A DNA stretch of 64,000 nucleotides from Clostridia bacterium (GTDB lineage: Bacteria; Bacillota; DAOUPZ01): positions 29,470 through 93,469 of the forward strand of contig DAOUPZ010000016.1 in NCBI GenBank assembly GCA_030625885.1, read 5' to 3'. The position numbers and the translations under genes are program-made. Positions within the stretch are counted from its first letter, which is position 1. Every line of letters starts with the position of its first letter. This document shows, piece after piece, positions 26,592 to 35,140 of the stretch. The notes below the pieces were generated by a model, which had not been told where the DNA came from, did no database searches, and saw only the letters and a program-made list of their open reading frames with translations.

Positions 26592-27323
26592 TTATAAATT
26601 ATCTTTATCTAAAATCTTCTTCCCAAAAGGACAAACTGCTACACACATGCCACAAACACATCTTTCAATCGAAATACCCCATTCCTTTTTTCGGTCTTCT
26701 ATAAATTGTTTGCATTTAAAGGGATCTAAACGCAATTCATCTGGTTCTTTTTCATCAAAAACCCGCCCATGGAGCGCATGAGCCGGGCAAGCATCAATAC
26801 AAAGATGACAGTTCCCACATTGTGATTCCATAGGTTGGCCCGTTTCCAATGGAGCATCTGTCAAAATAGTTGCTAAGCGAACCCGCGGGCCGCCTTCAGG
26901 CGTTATCAGCAACCCGCTTTTACCAATCCAGCCAATCCCTGCAGCACGTGCTACCAGTTTGTGAGAAATCAATCCAGCCAGACGAGAACGATATACGCCA
27001 TAGGATGCTGGTACGGGAAAAGCTTTCCACCCCTGTTTTTCAATCAATGACGCTAATTTTACCGTACCCGTGTTCTGCAAATAATCCACGGCATAATAAC
27101 AGTAATTATGAAAGGATAAAATTTTATCCTGTTCCTGAAATTCCACCGGATCCACGACACCATCAGCTAAACGAATGGCAAGCGAAACCGCGTGCGGATA
27201 TTGTCGAATAAAATCACCATAAAACGAGGCTAAATAGTCATGATATTTAGTAATATCTGCAACACCAAAATAATCCCAACCATGATTCATAGCAGCTTCC
27301 TTAAGTTCTTTTTGAAGTTCCAC
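26592..27323 (-). CDS. QueG-like double [4Fe-4S] protein
   Basis: About 243 residues. The N-terminal two thirds resemble the epoxyqueuosine reductase (QueG)/reductive dehalogenase-type region (GIGWIGKSGLLITPEGGPRVR near 130-150). The C terminus has two [4Fe-4S] motifs, CGNCHLCIDACP and CVCGMCVAVCP. It is much shorter than QueG (usually over 300 aa) and probably an electron-transfer protein of the corrinoid system rather than a tRNA enzyme. GTG at 27323 (AAGGAG, 8-base spacing) is preferred to GTG at 27332. A terminator lies upstream at 27378-27426. Confidence 0.8.
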   Translation of the reverse strand: MELQKELKEAAMNHGWDYFGVADITKYHDYLASFYGDFIRQYPHAVSLAIRLADGVVDPVEFQEQDKILSFHNYCYYAVDYLQNTGTVKLASLIEKQGWKAFPVPASYGVYRSRLAGLISHKLVARAAGIGWIGKSGLLITPEGGPRVRLATILTDAPLETGQPMESQCGNCHLCIDACPAHALHGRVFDEKEPDELRLDPFKCKQFIEDRKKEWGISIERCVCGMCVAVCPFGKKILDKDNL

Positions 27324-27377
27324 TATTTTCACTCCTTATTAAGGTTTAAATATACATCTAAAATACATCATTTACTT

Positions 27378-27426
27378 AAAAGAAATAATCTGCCATCTTA
27401 AACACCTATGGCAGATTTATTTCTTT
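27378..27426 (-). terminator. Terminator after the first binding-protein gene
   Basis: Arms AAAGAAATAA-TCTGCCAT and ATGGCAGATTTATTTCTTT form a stem of about 18 bp with one bulge. The 3' arm on the minus strand ends TTTCTTTT. It follows the SBP gene stop by some 35 bases and can act in either direction. Confidence 0.75.
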
Positions 27427-27461
27427 TAATCTTAATATCTTTATCAATAATTATTATATTT

Positions 27462-28535
27462 TTATTTCCATCCTTCAAAGCTATCAACATTATCACTATG
27501 AACGATTTCCAAAGGTGTCCAGTATATTTTTTGGTCGATTTCGTGTCCTTCAAGAATTTTCAATAATAGGATTAACCCGCCCTTGGAATAAAGATAGGGT
27601 GACATGGCAACTGAGGCATCTAATTGTCCATCCTTAATCGATTGTCTTGCTTCATCAATGAAATCTACACCCACAACAACGACATCTTGTTTTTTATTTG
27701 CTGCTTTCAAAGCATCAACAGCACCTAAAGCCATCATATCATTGGCACAAAAAATTCCTTTTAAGTCCGGATTAGCTTGAATGATATTAGTTGTCATATC
27801 ATAAGCTTTTTTCCGGTCCCAATCCGCTGCCTGGATAGATATAATCTCTATACCTTCTAGGGATTCAAAATATTTTTTGGCACCATTTTTTCTGCCTTCT
27901 CCCTGTGCTGAGCCACTGATTCCTTCAATAATGGCAACTTTACCATTTTTGATCTTATCAACCATAAATTTTGCCCCTATCTCTCCTTGCATTTCAGGGT
28001 TGATGGTAATATGGCCCCCTATTTTGGCACCTGCTTCTTTGTTTTTTTCTTCACTAACATTTGTTCCTGCGGCAACCACAGGAATCCCTTTTTTATTTGC
28101 TTCCACGATTCCTGGAATGAGGTTAAAAGGTGTTATGGCTGAAAAAACAACCCCGTCATAGTCTTTTCCAAGAATGGATTTAAAGATATCCAACTGCCCA
28201 TTGACATCATTTTCTTGTGTTGCTGCTAATACATCAATTTCCACACCGTATTCTTCAGCTGCTGCTTGGTATCCTTCTTTAAACGTAACCCAAAACGGAT
28301 TCGAAAGTGTCGGTTCTATCCCTGCAATTTTATATTCTTTACTTAGTTCTGGAATAGGTGCTAATGAATCTAACAGTTTTTTCTCTGCATTTTTAAATGC
28401 ATCATTCTCATTTGTTGCTTGTTGTTCAACCTGAGCATGATCAGGTTGTTGATCATTTTTCGCTTCTTGCCCGGAACACCCTACCAATCCAATTAATAAC
28501 GCAAATACCATGAATAGTGAAATGATTCTTCTCAT
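27462..28535 (-). CDS. Ribose-type ABC sugar/nucleoside-binding lipoprotein (paralogue 1)
   Basis: A 357-residue lipoprotein (signal ending IGLVGC) with the RbsB/LacI-type periplasmic fold: a TLSNPFWVTFKEGYQAAA-like start near 77-93, DGVVFSAITPFNLIPGI, FCANDMMALGAVDAL and VVVGVDFIDEARQSI. It is about two-thirds identical by eye to the protein encoded at 31858-32934. It sits after the permease with 147 bases between, including a palindromic operator, so it may be expressed more strongly than the permease. Ligand not recognised; this family binds pentoses, hexoses, autoinducer-2 or similar polar compounds. Confidence 0.9.
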   Translation of the reverse strand: MRRIISLFMVFALLIGLVGCSGQEAKNDQQPDHAQVEQQATNENDAFKNAEKKLLDSLAPIPELSKEYKIAGIEPTLSNPFWVTFKEGYQAAAEEYGVEIDVLAATQENDVNGQLDIFKSILGKDYDGVVFSAITPFNLIPGIVEANKKGIPVVAAGTNVSEEKNKEAGAKIGGHITINPEMQGEIGAKFMVDKIKNGKVAIIEGISGSAQGEGRKNGAKKYFESLEGIEIISIQAADWDRKKAYDMTTNIIQANPDLKGIFCANDMMALGAVDALKAANKKQDVVVVGVDFIDEARQSIKDGQLDASVAMSPYLYSKGGLILLLKILEGHEIDQKIYWTPLEIVHSDNVDSFEGWK

Positions 28536-28647
28536 AAACCTTCCTCCTCATTTTCTAATTATTAATTTTTAATAAATGATATGATCAATCATACTATTGT
28601 TAACAATAGATAGCCGGCAAATTGAACACAACATTTTAATTTAGGTT

Positions 28648-28663
28648 TTGATAACGTTATCAA
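28648..28663. promoter_or_regulatory. 16-bp perfect palindrome, LacI-family operator-like
   Basis: TTGATAACGTTATCAA is a perfect dyad with a central CG, as in operators of LacI/CcpA-type regulators. It matches the catabolite-responsive (cre) pattern with one mismatch. It lies about 110 bases upstream of the binding-protein start. No regulator gene of this family is in the window. Confidence 0.5.
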
Positions 28664-28682
28664 TATATTTTATAAGGCCTTG

Positions 28683-29657
28683 TTAACTTCCCTTACATAA
28701 CTTATCTCTTTCGGACAAAATAACGGCAAATATAAGAATCAAACCCACTAATAACTGTTGATAGTAAGAAGCTATACCATTCATAATTAATCCATTTCGC
28801 AGCATACCCATCAAAAGGCCTGCAATCAAAGTCCCTACTATACTTGCTCTACCGCCTTTTATACTTGTTCCACCTAATATGACGATGGAGATCACTTCCA
28901 TTTCGAGCATATACCCTGCTAATGGATCGGCACAATTAAGCTTAGATGTTAAAATAATGCCTGTTACAGCAGCCAAAATCCCACTAAACACATATACGCT
29001 GATTTTATATAAGTTGACTGAAACCCCTACTCTTTTGAGTGACGCTTCAGCACAGCCAAAAGCAATCATATACTTCCCATACTTTGTCTTATGAAATAAA
29101 ACAGTGCCAAAGATAACCACCCCAAGCGTTATAATAAAAGATATCGGGAGACCCATAAAAGATCCTGACCCAATAACAGAAAATTCATTGGGGAAACCGT
29201 ATATTGGAGAGGAGTTAGTTAAAACCAATGTCAGCGCGCGATAAATCCACAGTGTTGATATGGTAACAATAAATGGATTAATATTTATACATGAAATGAT
29301 ATAGCCATTTATCAATCCACAAATGGTACCAACCAGAATACATATAAAAATAGATATCTCTAAAGAAAACCCACTATGAATGGCTAATGCCATAACAACA
29401 CTACTTAATGCCGCTATTGAACCTACAGAAAGATCTAACCCACCAGAGCATATGACCAAAGTCATACTAACACCCAACAATATATTGATAGCACTTTGGT
29501 CCAATATATTTTTTATGTTATACCATTTTAAAAAATAAGGTGATGTAAACGATATAACCACTAAGGAAATGATCAATAATACAAACAAAATGATCTGTGG
29601 TAAATATTTTTTCTTGAAATGGTTATTGACTGCTTTTATTTGTAAATCACACTTCAT
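28683..29657 (-). CDS. Ribose-type ABC transporter permease
   Basis: A 324-residue polytopic permease of the RbsC family: GGLDLSVGSIAALSSVV near 72-88, NPFIVTISTLWIYRAL near 127-142, and the cytoplasmic-loop motif SIVILGGTSIKGGRASIVGT near 255-274. It lies 19 bases downstream of the ATPase gene. The ATG follows a TAA immediately and the AAGGA site is 15 bases away, a long spacing. Confidence 0.9.
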   Translation of the reverse strand: MKCDLQIKAVNNHFKKKYLPQIILFVLLIISLVVISFTSPYFLKWYNIKNILDQSAINILLGVSMTLVICSGGLDLSVGSIAALSSVVMALAIHSGFSLEISIFICILVGTICGLINGYIISCININPFIVTISTLWIYRALTLVLTNSSPIYGFPNEFSVIGSGSFMGLPISFIITLGVVIFGTVLFHKTKYGKYMIAFGCAEASLKRVGVSVNLYKISVYVFSGILAAVTGIILTSKLNCADPLAGYMLEMEVISIVILGGTSIKGGRASIVGTLIAGLLMGMLRNGLIMNGIASYYQQLLVGLILIFAVILSERDKLCKGS

Positions 29658-29676
29658 TTAGAAACAACACTTCCTT

Positions 29677-30420
29677 TTAACAGGCTGCATACTCACCCAA
29701 TATAATGTCAGCGATTTCATTATAATTGGTATCATGCGTTTTGAATTGATTGACAATATTTCCGCGCTTCATAATATAGACTTTGTCCGCAACATCAAAC
29801 ACTTGTTGGATGTTATGACTCACAATTAAGACAGTAATCTCTTCTTTTGATAAGCTTTTTATTAATTTATAGACTTCTCTGGATTCCTTAATCCCCATAG
29901 CAGCCGTTGGTTCATCCAAAATGAGAATTCTCCCCCCCTGATGAATGGCTCTCGCGATCGCAACGCCTTGCCTTTGCCCACCTGATAATTCACCCACTTC
30001 TGATTCTAATGAGGGGATATTGATGTTTAAATTTTTAAGAAGTTTTTCAGCGGTCATTTTCATTTCGCGATGCTGGAGAAAAAACATAAATTTTCTTTTT
30101 TCATAGCCTAAAAAAATATTAGAAACAATATCTAAATTATCGACAAGGGCTAAATTTTGATAAACGGTTGTAATGCCTTTTTTTATTAAACTTTTCGGAT
30201 TAAATTTTACTACTTTTTCACCAAAAATCTCTATTTCACCACTTGATGGCCTATATTCGCCTGATAATATTTTCATTAACGTTGACTTCCCAGCACCGTT
30301 ATCCCCCACAAACGCGACGATCTCACCCTTAAATATTTCTAAATTGATATTCTCTATCGCTTTTATATTACCAAAATATTTACTTAGATGAGATATTTTT
30401 AAAACAACTTCGTCACTCAT
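29677..30420 (-). CDS. Sugar-type ABC ATPase, single-domain (half-size) RbsA homologue
   Basis: A 247-residue ATPase: Walker A GDNGAGKSTLMK near 39-50, signature LSGGQRQGVAIARA, Walker [13 protein letters not shown], and the HN switch in SHNIQQVF. RbsA-like ATPases usually carry two fused cassettes (about 500 aa); this has one, as in FrcA-type systems, and would work as a homodimer. AGGAGG lies 6 bases before the ATG at 30420. Partner of the permease and of the two binding lipoproteins. Confidence 0.9.
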   Translation of the reverse strand: MSDEVVLKISHLSKYFGNIKAIENINLEIFKGEIVAFVGDNGAGKSTLMKILSGEYRPSSGEIEIFGEKVVKFNPKSLIKKGITTVYQNLALVDNLDIVSNIFLGYEKRKFMFFLQHREMKMTAEKLLKNLNINIPSLESEVGELSGGQRQGVAIARAIHQGGRILILDEPTAAMGIKESREVYKLIKSLSKEEITVLIVSHNIQQVFDVADKVYIMKRGNIVNQFKTHDTNYNEIADIILGEYAAC

Positions 30421-30516
30421 CTTGTACCTCCTCATACCAAATTAATATAAAATTTAGTATTACATATTCATCTATGCTTCACACCGTCTCTAAAAAAATA
30501 CCCCCTATCACTTGTC

Positions 30517-31683
30517 TTAAAGCTCCAATAGTTTAAGTGATTGTTGTAAAATATCCTGAATTTCCTGATAAGATTCAATGATTCTTGGATTTGAGCACAT
30601 ACTACTGCTTTCCATCGCCTGCTTTGCAATCGATTTTTTAGGAATTTCCATCCCTTTAAAGTGCTTATGAATGTGGTCACAAATTGTTGACTTGATGAGG
30701 ATATCTTCAATCCATTGTGCTACCCCATCTGGTCCTGTATAAGGAACGCCTAATAATGATGCTGCTTCATCCAGCAACGCCCTGCAAGCTGGCGCATTAA
30801 AGCGCAGTGCAGCAGGCATCACCAAACCAACTAACATCCCATGATGTAGATCTGTATAAGCGCCCAACGGATGAGAAAGTCCATGTGCTATAGACAGTCC
30901 GGTTCGCGGATAAAGCAAACGTGTGGTAAAAGCTATGTCCTGTAATACTTCCAACGCTTCAGGTTCTTTTTGATAAATCCCCTTTTCAAGGTACTTTCCC
31001 AGAAAAACCAGAGCACTACAAGTAGAAAGGCGCACCAATGGGGTTGATTGACGTGAAATATGAACTTCAATAGCATGTGAAGTCGTATCAAGTCCTGTTG
31101 CTGCGATCATTTCCTGACTTAATGACTGTAAAGCATCTGGATCTAAAATAACATACTTTGGAATAAATGATTTACTTTCAATAGCTAACTTTTTAACCAT
31201 GGAACAATCTTTAATAATCGCATAAGGGCTGCATTCTGCCCCGGTTCCGCAAGTTGTTGGAACCGCCACAAAAGGCAAAAAATTGTCATGAATCGTTTCA
31301 TTCGTATGATCAATACTGAGAGAATCATGATTGACGACAAATAGTCCAATGATTTTAGCCACATCAATCGCACTACCGCCCCCAATTGCGATCAACACAT
31401 CTCCCTGAAACGCTCGCAGCCTCTCTGTCCCTTTTTTCGCCTGTTCAATGGTTGGGTTTGTTGTAAATTCACTCCAATAAAATGTCTGCATCCCTTCCAG
31501 ACTATTTTTTATGTCCTTACCAAATTGCGTTTGGGCAACTTTTGGGTCAATGATGATAAAAAGCCGTTCAAGTGATTCTTTTTGTAAAATATGTTTTAAA
31601 TTGTGTATGGATTTTGGGCCGTTGTAAACAAATTGCGGCGTACAGATCTCCCAACACGCATGAGTCAATTCTTTCTTTCTCAT
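30517..31683 (-). CDS. Iron-containing (type III) alcohol dehydrogenase
   Basis: A 388-residue NAD(P)-dependent dehydrogenase: the dinucleotide motif IGGGSAIDVAK near 99-109, VPTTCGTGAE, and metal ligands in GLDTTSHAIE and GLSHPLGAYTDLHHG. It would interconvert an alcohol and an aldehyde or ketone, substrate unknown. AGGAG is 8 bases before the ATG at 31683. It lies between the second binding protein and the ATPase gene, so it is probably part of the catabolic unit. Its 174-base leader carries the inverted-repeat element at 31729-31841. Confidence 0.9.
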   Translation of the reverse strand: MRKKELTHACWEICTPQFVYNGPKSIHNLKHILQKESLERLFIIIDPKVAQTQFGKDIKNSLEGMQTFYWSEFTTNPTIEQAKKGTERLRAFQGDVLIAIGGGSAIDVAKIIGLFVVNHDSLSIDHTNETIHDNFLPFVAVPTTCGTGAECSPYAIIKDCSMVKKLAIESKSFIPKYVILDPDALQSLSQEMIAATGLDTTSHAIEVHISRQSTPLVRLSTCSALVFLGKYLEKGIYQKEPEALEVLQDIAFTTRLLYPRTGLSIAHGLSHPLGAYTDLHHGMLVGLVMPAALRFNAPACRALLDEAASLLGVPYTGPDGVAQWIEDILIKSTICDHIHKHFKGMEIPKKSIAKQAMESSSMCSNPRIIESYQEIQDILQQSLKLLEL

Positions 31684-31728
31684 AATCCTTCTCCTTGTCT
31701 TTCGACGACGCATCACATACCTATGAAT

Positions 31729-31841
31729 AAAACCTGCTATCCTTACCTCTATAGACCTTGTCGAAAAGTTCCTTTAGGTTTGAACAACCTATTCTGTAAG
31801 ATGGAGCTAAAAAAGGTAGTTGGAGATAAATAGCAGGTTTT
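31729..31841 (-). repeat. 113-base structured element with 12-bp inverted ends
   Basis: AAAACCTGCTAT at 31729-31740 is repeated inverted at 31830-31841. An internal 6-bp hairpin TAGGTT/AACCTA lies at 31775-31791. It is non-coding and sits in the 5' leader of the alcohol dehydrogenase gene. It is either a folded RNA with a closing stem or a MITE-like repeat. It matches no riboswitch I know. Confidence 0.55.
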
Positions 31842-31857
31842 GCTCTTTAGTTATTCA

Positions 31858-32934
31858 TTATTTCCAGCCTTTAAATGTGTCTACATTATCTTTTGTCACT
31901 AATCCCAATGGTGTCCAGAACACATCTTGAGTCATTTCATGACCTTCTAATACTTTTAAAGCTAGAATTAAACCACCCTTACCAAATAAGTAGGGTGACA
32001 TAGCAACGGTTGCATCCAATTCACCATTAGCAATCGATGCTTTTGCTTCCTCAATGGAATCCACACCTACAACCGCTACTTGATCTTTTTTACCTACCGC
32101 TTTTAATGCTTCTACAGCACCTAGCGCCATTACATCGTTCGCACAGAAAATACCTTTTAAATCTGGATTAGCCTGAATTAAAGTAGTTGCAATATCGTAT
32201 GCTTTCTGACGATCCCAATTACCCGGTTGAATAGAAACTAGCTCGATACTTTCATTGGCTTCAAATGCTTTCTTAGCTCCGTTTTTACGTGCTTCACCCT
32301 GTGCAGCACCCGGCAACCCCTCAATAATGGCTACTTTACCCGATTTGATTTTATCAATAATAAATTCACCACCTAATTTACCCTGGTCTTCAAAATTAGA
32401 AGTAATAAAAGCGTTGACAACTGCACCGGCTTTCTTGGCTTCATCTGAGTCAATACTTGTTCCAACTGCGATAACAGGAATATCCTTTTTCGTCGCCTCG
32501 ACAACACCAGGTACTAAATTGAAAGGTGTAATTGCAGAAATGGCCACCGCTTCATAATCTTTCCCTAATAAGGTTTTTAACATATCCAATTGTCCGTTGA
32601 CATCATCTTCTTTTGGTGCAGCCATAACATCTACGGCAACATTATATTCTTTAGCTGCTGCTTCATAACCATCTTTCATTGTCACCCAGAACGGGTTAGC
32701 CAAAGTGATTTCCACTGCTGCAATCTTGACATCATTCCCCCCTTTAGGTAAAGGTGCTAAAGCATCTTCCAATTGCTTTTCAGCATCTAGGAAAGCCGCA
32801 TTGGCTTTTGTTTCTTCATTTGCCACTTGGCTAGATTGTGCAGACTCTTCGGTTGGCTGGCTGCCACATCCAACTAAACTAAATACAAGCATGGTCATTA
32901 ATAAAATAGCTAATCCTTTTCTTACGTTCATCAT
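31858..32934 (-). CDS. Ribose-type ABC sugar/nucleoside-binding lipoprotein (paralogue 2)
   Basis: A 358-residue lipoprotein (signal ending FSLVGC) closely similar along its whole length to the 27462-28535 product: ANPFWVTMKDGYEAAA, ISAITPFNLVPGVVEA, FCANDVMALGAVEALKA and VVGVDSIEEAKASI. GGAGGG lies 6 bases before the ATG at 32934. It directly follows the PfkB-kinase gene. Two binding proteins for one permease suggest two ligands or two affinities. Confidence 0.9.
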   Translation of the reverse strand: MMNVRKGLAILLMTMLVFSLVGCGSQPTEESAQSSQVANEETKANAAFLDAEKQLEDALAPLPKGGNDVKIAAVEITLANPFWVTMKDGYEAAAKEYNVAVDVMAAPKEDDVNGQLDMLKTLLGKDYEAVAISAITPFNLVPGVVEATKKDIPVIAVGTSIDSDEAKKAGAVVNAFITSNFEDQGKLGGEFIIDKIKSGKVAIIEGLPGAAQGEARKNGAKKAFEANESIELVSIQPGNWDRQKAYDIATTLIQANPDLKGIFCANDVMALGAVEALKAVGKKDQVAVVGVDSIEEAKASIANGELDATVAMSPYLFGKGGLILALKVLEGHEMTQDVFWTPLGLVTKDNVDTFKGWK

Positions 32935-32980
32935 ATTTTTCCCTCCAATATTATTTTTGTGATATGTTATAACTCGCTCT

Positions 32981-33910
32981 TTATGCATTAAGTATAAAAT
33001 CATGAACTTGTTCTACCGTTGTCTTTAAACGCGGTCCCAACTGTGTACATTTAATGGCTGCACATGCACTGGCAAATCTTAATGATTTTCCTAAAGACAT
33101 TTTCTTAATTAAATAACTATAAATAAAGCCACCATTAAAAGCATCCCCAGCACCTGTCGTGTCAATCGCTTTTACGGAAAAAGCGGGAACCGTTATCTGA
33201 CCTTCTGGGCCATACCATAAAACACCCGCTTCTCCCTGTGTGGCAATAATGCCGCCTTGGGGTGTAAATTTTTGCATCATCCTTTCACAAGCTTTTGCGG
33301 GATCCATATGATCCCCTAGTTGTATCAAAGCATCTTGGCATATAAAAAATACATCTGACAATTGAATCATTTCTGCAATTTCTGCCATAGAAATATGACA
33401 TAAATTCATGAAATCGGGTGCACATTCTAGGTTAAAGACAACCGGAATGCTTTTTTTCTGACACAATCTTGCGAGTTTTAAAGCCGGCTTTCCCGGAAAC
33501 ATGTCTGTATAAAAAATATTAACATCATCTACCATAGACACATCCACTTCATCTTCAGATAAGTCTAACAAACTGTTACCAAGATTCGAATAAATGGCTT
33601 TTCTTCCCTTACGATCAACCGTAATAAAAGTATGTAAACTAACCCCGCCTTTTTTAACGTATAAATGCTCGGTATCTACACCAGATTGTATCAACTCTTC
33701 TTCAAAGACTTTACCATAATGATCATCACCGGTTTTGGCCACCATACTTGTCTTTTGCCCCAAACAGGACAAAGCTACTAATGTATTTGCACAACTACCA
33801 CCTGACATGAGGTTTTCTCGATGAACAAATGCAAACCCATCTTCACGCGGTAAACTTTCACATTGCAAAACCACATCCATTGCTGCCGTGCCTAACCCTA
33901 AAACACTCAT
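32981..33910 (-). CDS. PfkB-family sugar/nucleoside kinase
   Basis: A 309-residue ribokinase-fold kinase. It has GGSCANTLVALSCLG near 37-51 for substrate binding, and the C-terminal PfkB signature DTTGAGDAFNGGFIYSYL near 250-267 with the catalytic aspartate. This family phosphorylates ribose, fructose, adenosine and pseudouridine among others. Its closeness to a PsuG-like glycosidase gene and a ribose-type importer suggests a PsuK-like role making a 5'-phosphate, but the sugar is not proven. The ribosome site AAGGAGGG is unusually far (about 17 bases) from the ATG. Confidence 0.87.
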   Translation of the reverse strand: MSVLGLGTAAMDVVLQCESLPREDGFAFVHRENLMSGGSCANTLVALSCLGQKTSMVAKTGDDHYGKVFEEELIQSGVDTEHLYVKKGGVSLHTFITVDRKGRKAIYSNLGNSLLDLSEDEVDVSMVDDVNIFYTDMFPGKPALKLARLCQKKSIPVVFNLECAPDFMNLCHISMAEIAEMIQLSDVFFICQDALIQLGDHMDPAKACERMMQKFTPQGGIIATQGEAGVLWYGPEGQITVPAFSVKAIDTTGAGDAFNGGFIYSYLIKKMSLGKSLRFASACAAIKCTQLGPRLKTTVEQVHDFILNA

Positions 33911-33968
33911 AATATAAGATTACGCCCTCCTTTCATTGTAAACTTAAAAAAGCTATACTTTTTAGTAT

Positions 33969-35108
33969 TTAAAGCATCTCTAAAAAGGCTTGAATTCTTA
34001 CTCGTAAAGTTTCAATATCCGATTCTGAATAATCGGTTTCGATTTGCAAAAAGGGTACTTCCCAATCATTTTTTGCTTTCTCCCTAATCGTATACGACTC
34101 AACATTGTAAGTGTGGCAACACTGCCATGTGAGATCAATGATGCCATCCACTTTAAAATCTTTAACCATCTGCTCTAAAAGCTCAACGCGGCGATGATTA
34201 GGTGACATCACAGAACAAGAGATATTTAAATACTTTTCTGCTATTAACAGTAAAGGATCCCGTTTATCTGATTCATCAATCTGAATACCAAGGGTTTTAT
34301 AACCCCCACAATTTTCTAAAGCAATCCCTATAGCACCGCATTCTTCAACCAATGCTAAAACCTTTTCACACCCTGACCCAATCGGCGTTCCAGTAATTAA
34401 AATTCGTGGCGTATTTTCATCGCAAACAGGCTCATAATGTTGAATAATATCACCCACAAGGGCATCTAACATCTTGATTCTTTCCAATCGATCCGTATGA
34501 AAACCAAGTTGCCAAGAAACGCTTAATAAATCCATCCCTGTAATTAAAGCCGGTTTATTCTTATTTAAATCATGTAAGCTTTTGAGCGCCCGATTGTTTT
34601 GGTTCATGATATGAATCGCTTCACGCAATTTTTCCTCAGTAATCGTCACATTAAATTTTTCTTCTAAAGCTTCTTTTAGCCGTACCATCTCCGCATACAT
34701 AAGCGCAAGGGAGGAGGGTAAGTCTGGATCTTGTGGTAGATTCATCACATGAACCGGTTTGATCTTTTGCATAATTTCAAACATCTTCTTTTTTCCGTCA
34801 CACGTTGTTTCCCCAAGGATAAAATCTGAAAAATGAAAATAGGGACACTTATCGGTCACCGCAAATCCATAGGAAGACTTAATCAATGGACATAAATTAC
34901 GCGGTAAATCTTTTTCAGCATATGGAATCGTCTCTTCATGCGTTCCACATAGATTAACAGGTATAGCATCTGCCGCCAAAACTATTTCTCTCGGCCCATA
35001 GGTGCAATAGATGCCAACCACTTTTTCACCCGCTTCTTTGGCCTTTTTGACAGTAATTGTATTTTCTTTCTTTAATTCTCTAAACCAATCCAATAACACT
35101 TCAGACAT
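33969..35108 (-). CDS. 2-hydroxyacyl-CoA dehydratase subunit D-family iron-sulfur protein (HgdB/double-cubane-like)
   Basis: A 379-residue protein of the HgdB/BcrB-C/YjiM group, which bind [4Fe-4S] or double-cubane clusters for low-potential reductions. Cysteines likely to hold the cluster are in IYCTYGPREIV, NLCGTHEE, NLCPLIKSSYG, DKCPYFHFSD and TWQCCHTYN. A TGTPIGSGCEKVL segment lies near 240. No HgdC-type ATPase activator and no second subunit is in the window; activation might come from RACo or an unlinked gene. AGGAGG lies 8 bases before the ATG. Confidence 0.85.
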   Translation of the reverse strand: MSEVLLDWFRELKKENTITVKKAKEAGEKVVGIYCTYGPREIVLAADAIPVNLCGTHEETIPYAEKDLPRNLCPLIKSSYGFAVTDKCPYFHFSDFILGETTCDGKKKMFEIMQKIKPVHVMNLPQDPDLPSSLALMYAEMVRLKEALEEKFNVTITEEKLREAIHIMNQNNRALKSLHDLNKNKPALITGMDLLSVSWQLGFHTDRLERIKMLDALVGDIIQHYEPVCDENTPRILITGTPIGSGCEKVLALVEECGAIGIALENCGGYKTLGIQIDESDKRDPLLLIAEKYLNISCSVMSPNHRRVELLEQMVKDFKVDGIIDLTWQCCHTYNVESYTIREKAKNDWEVPFLQIETDYSESDIETLRVRIQAFLEML

Positions 35109-35140
35109 CTTTCATTACCTCCTGCAATTATCATAATAAC

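Noticed and set aside
28648..28663. Consensus CcpA cre site
   Set aside because: One core position mismatches the cre pattern; kept only as a LacI-family-like operator.
29677..30420. Possible truncation of a two-domain RbsA ATPase
   Set aside because: The single cassette is complete, with normal ends and a separate permease gene directly after; no remnant of a second cassette nearby.
31729..31841. Known riboswitch (purine, TPP, SAM, c-di-GMP)
   Set aside because: None of the conserved core motifs of these classes is present.
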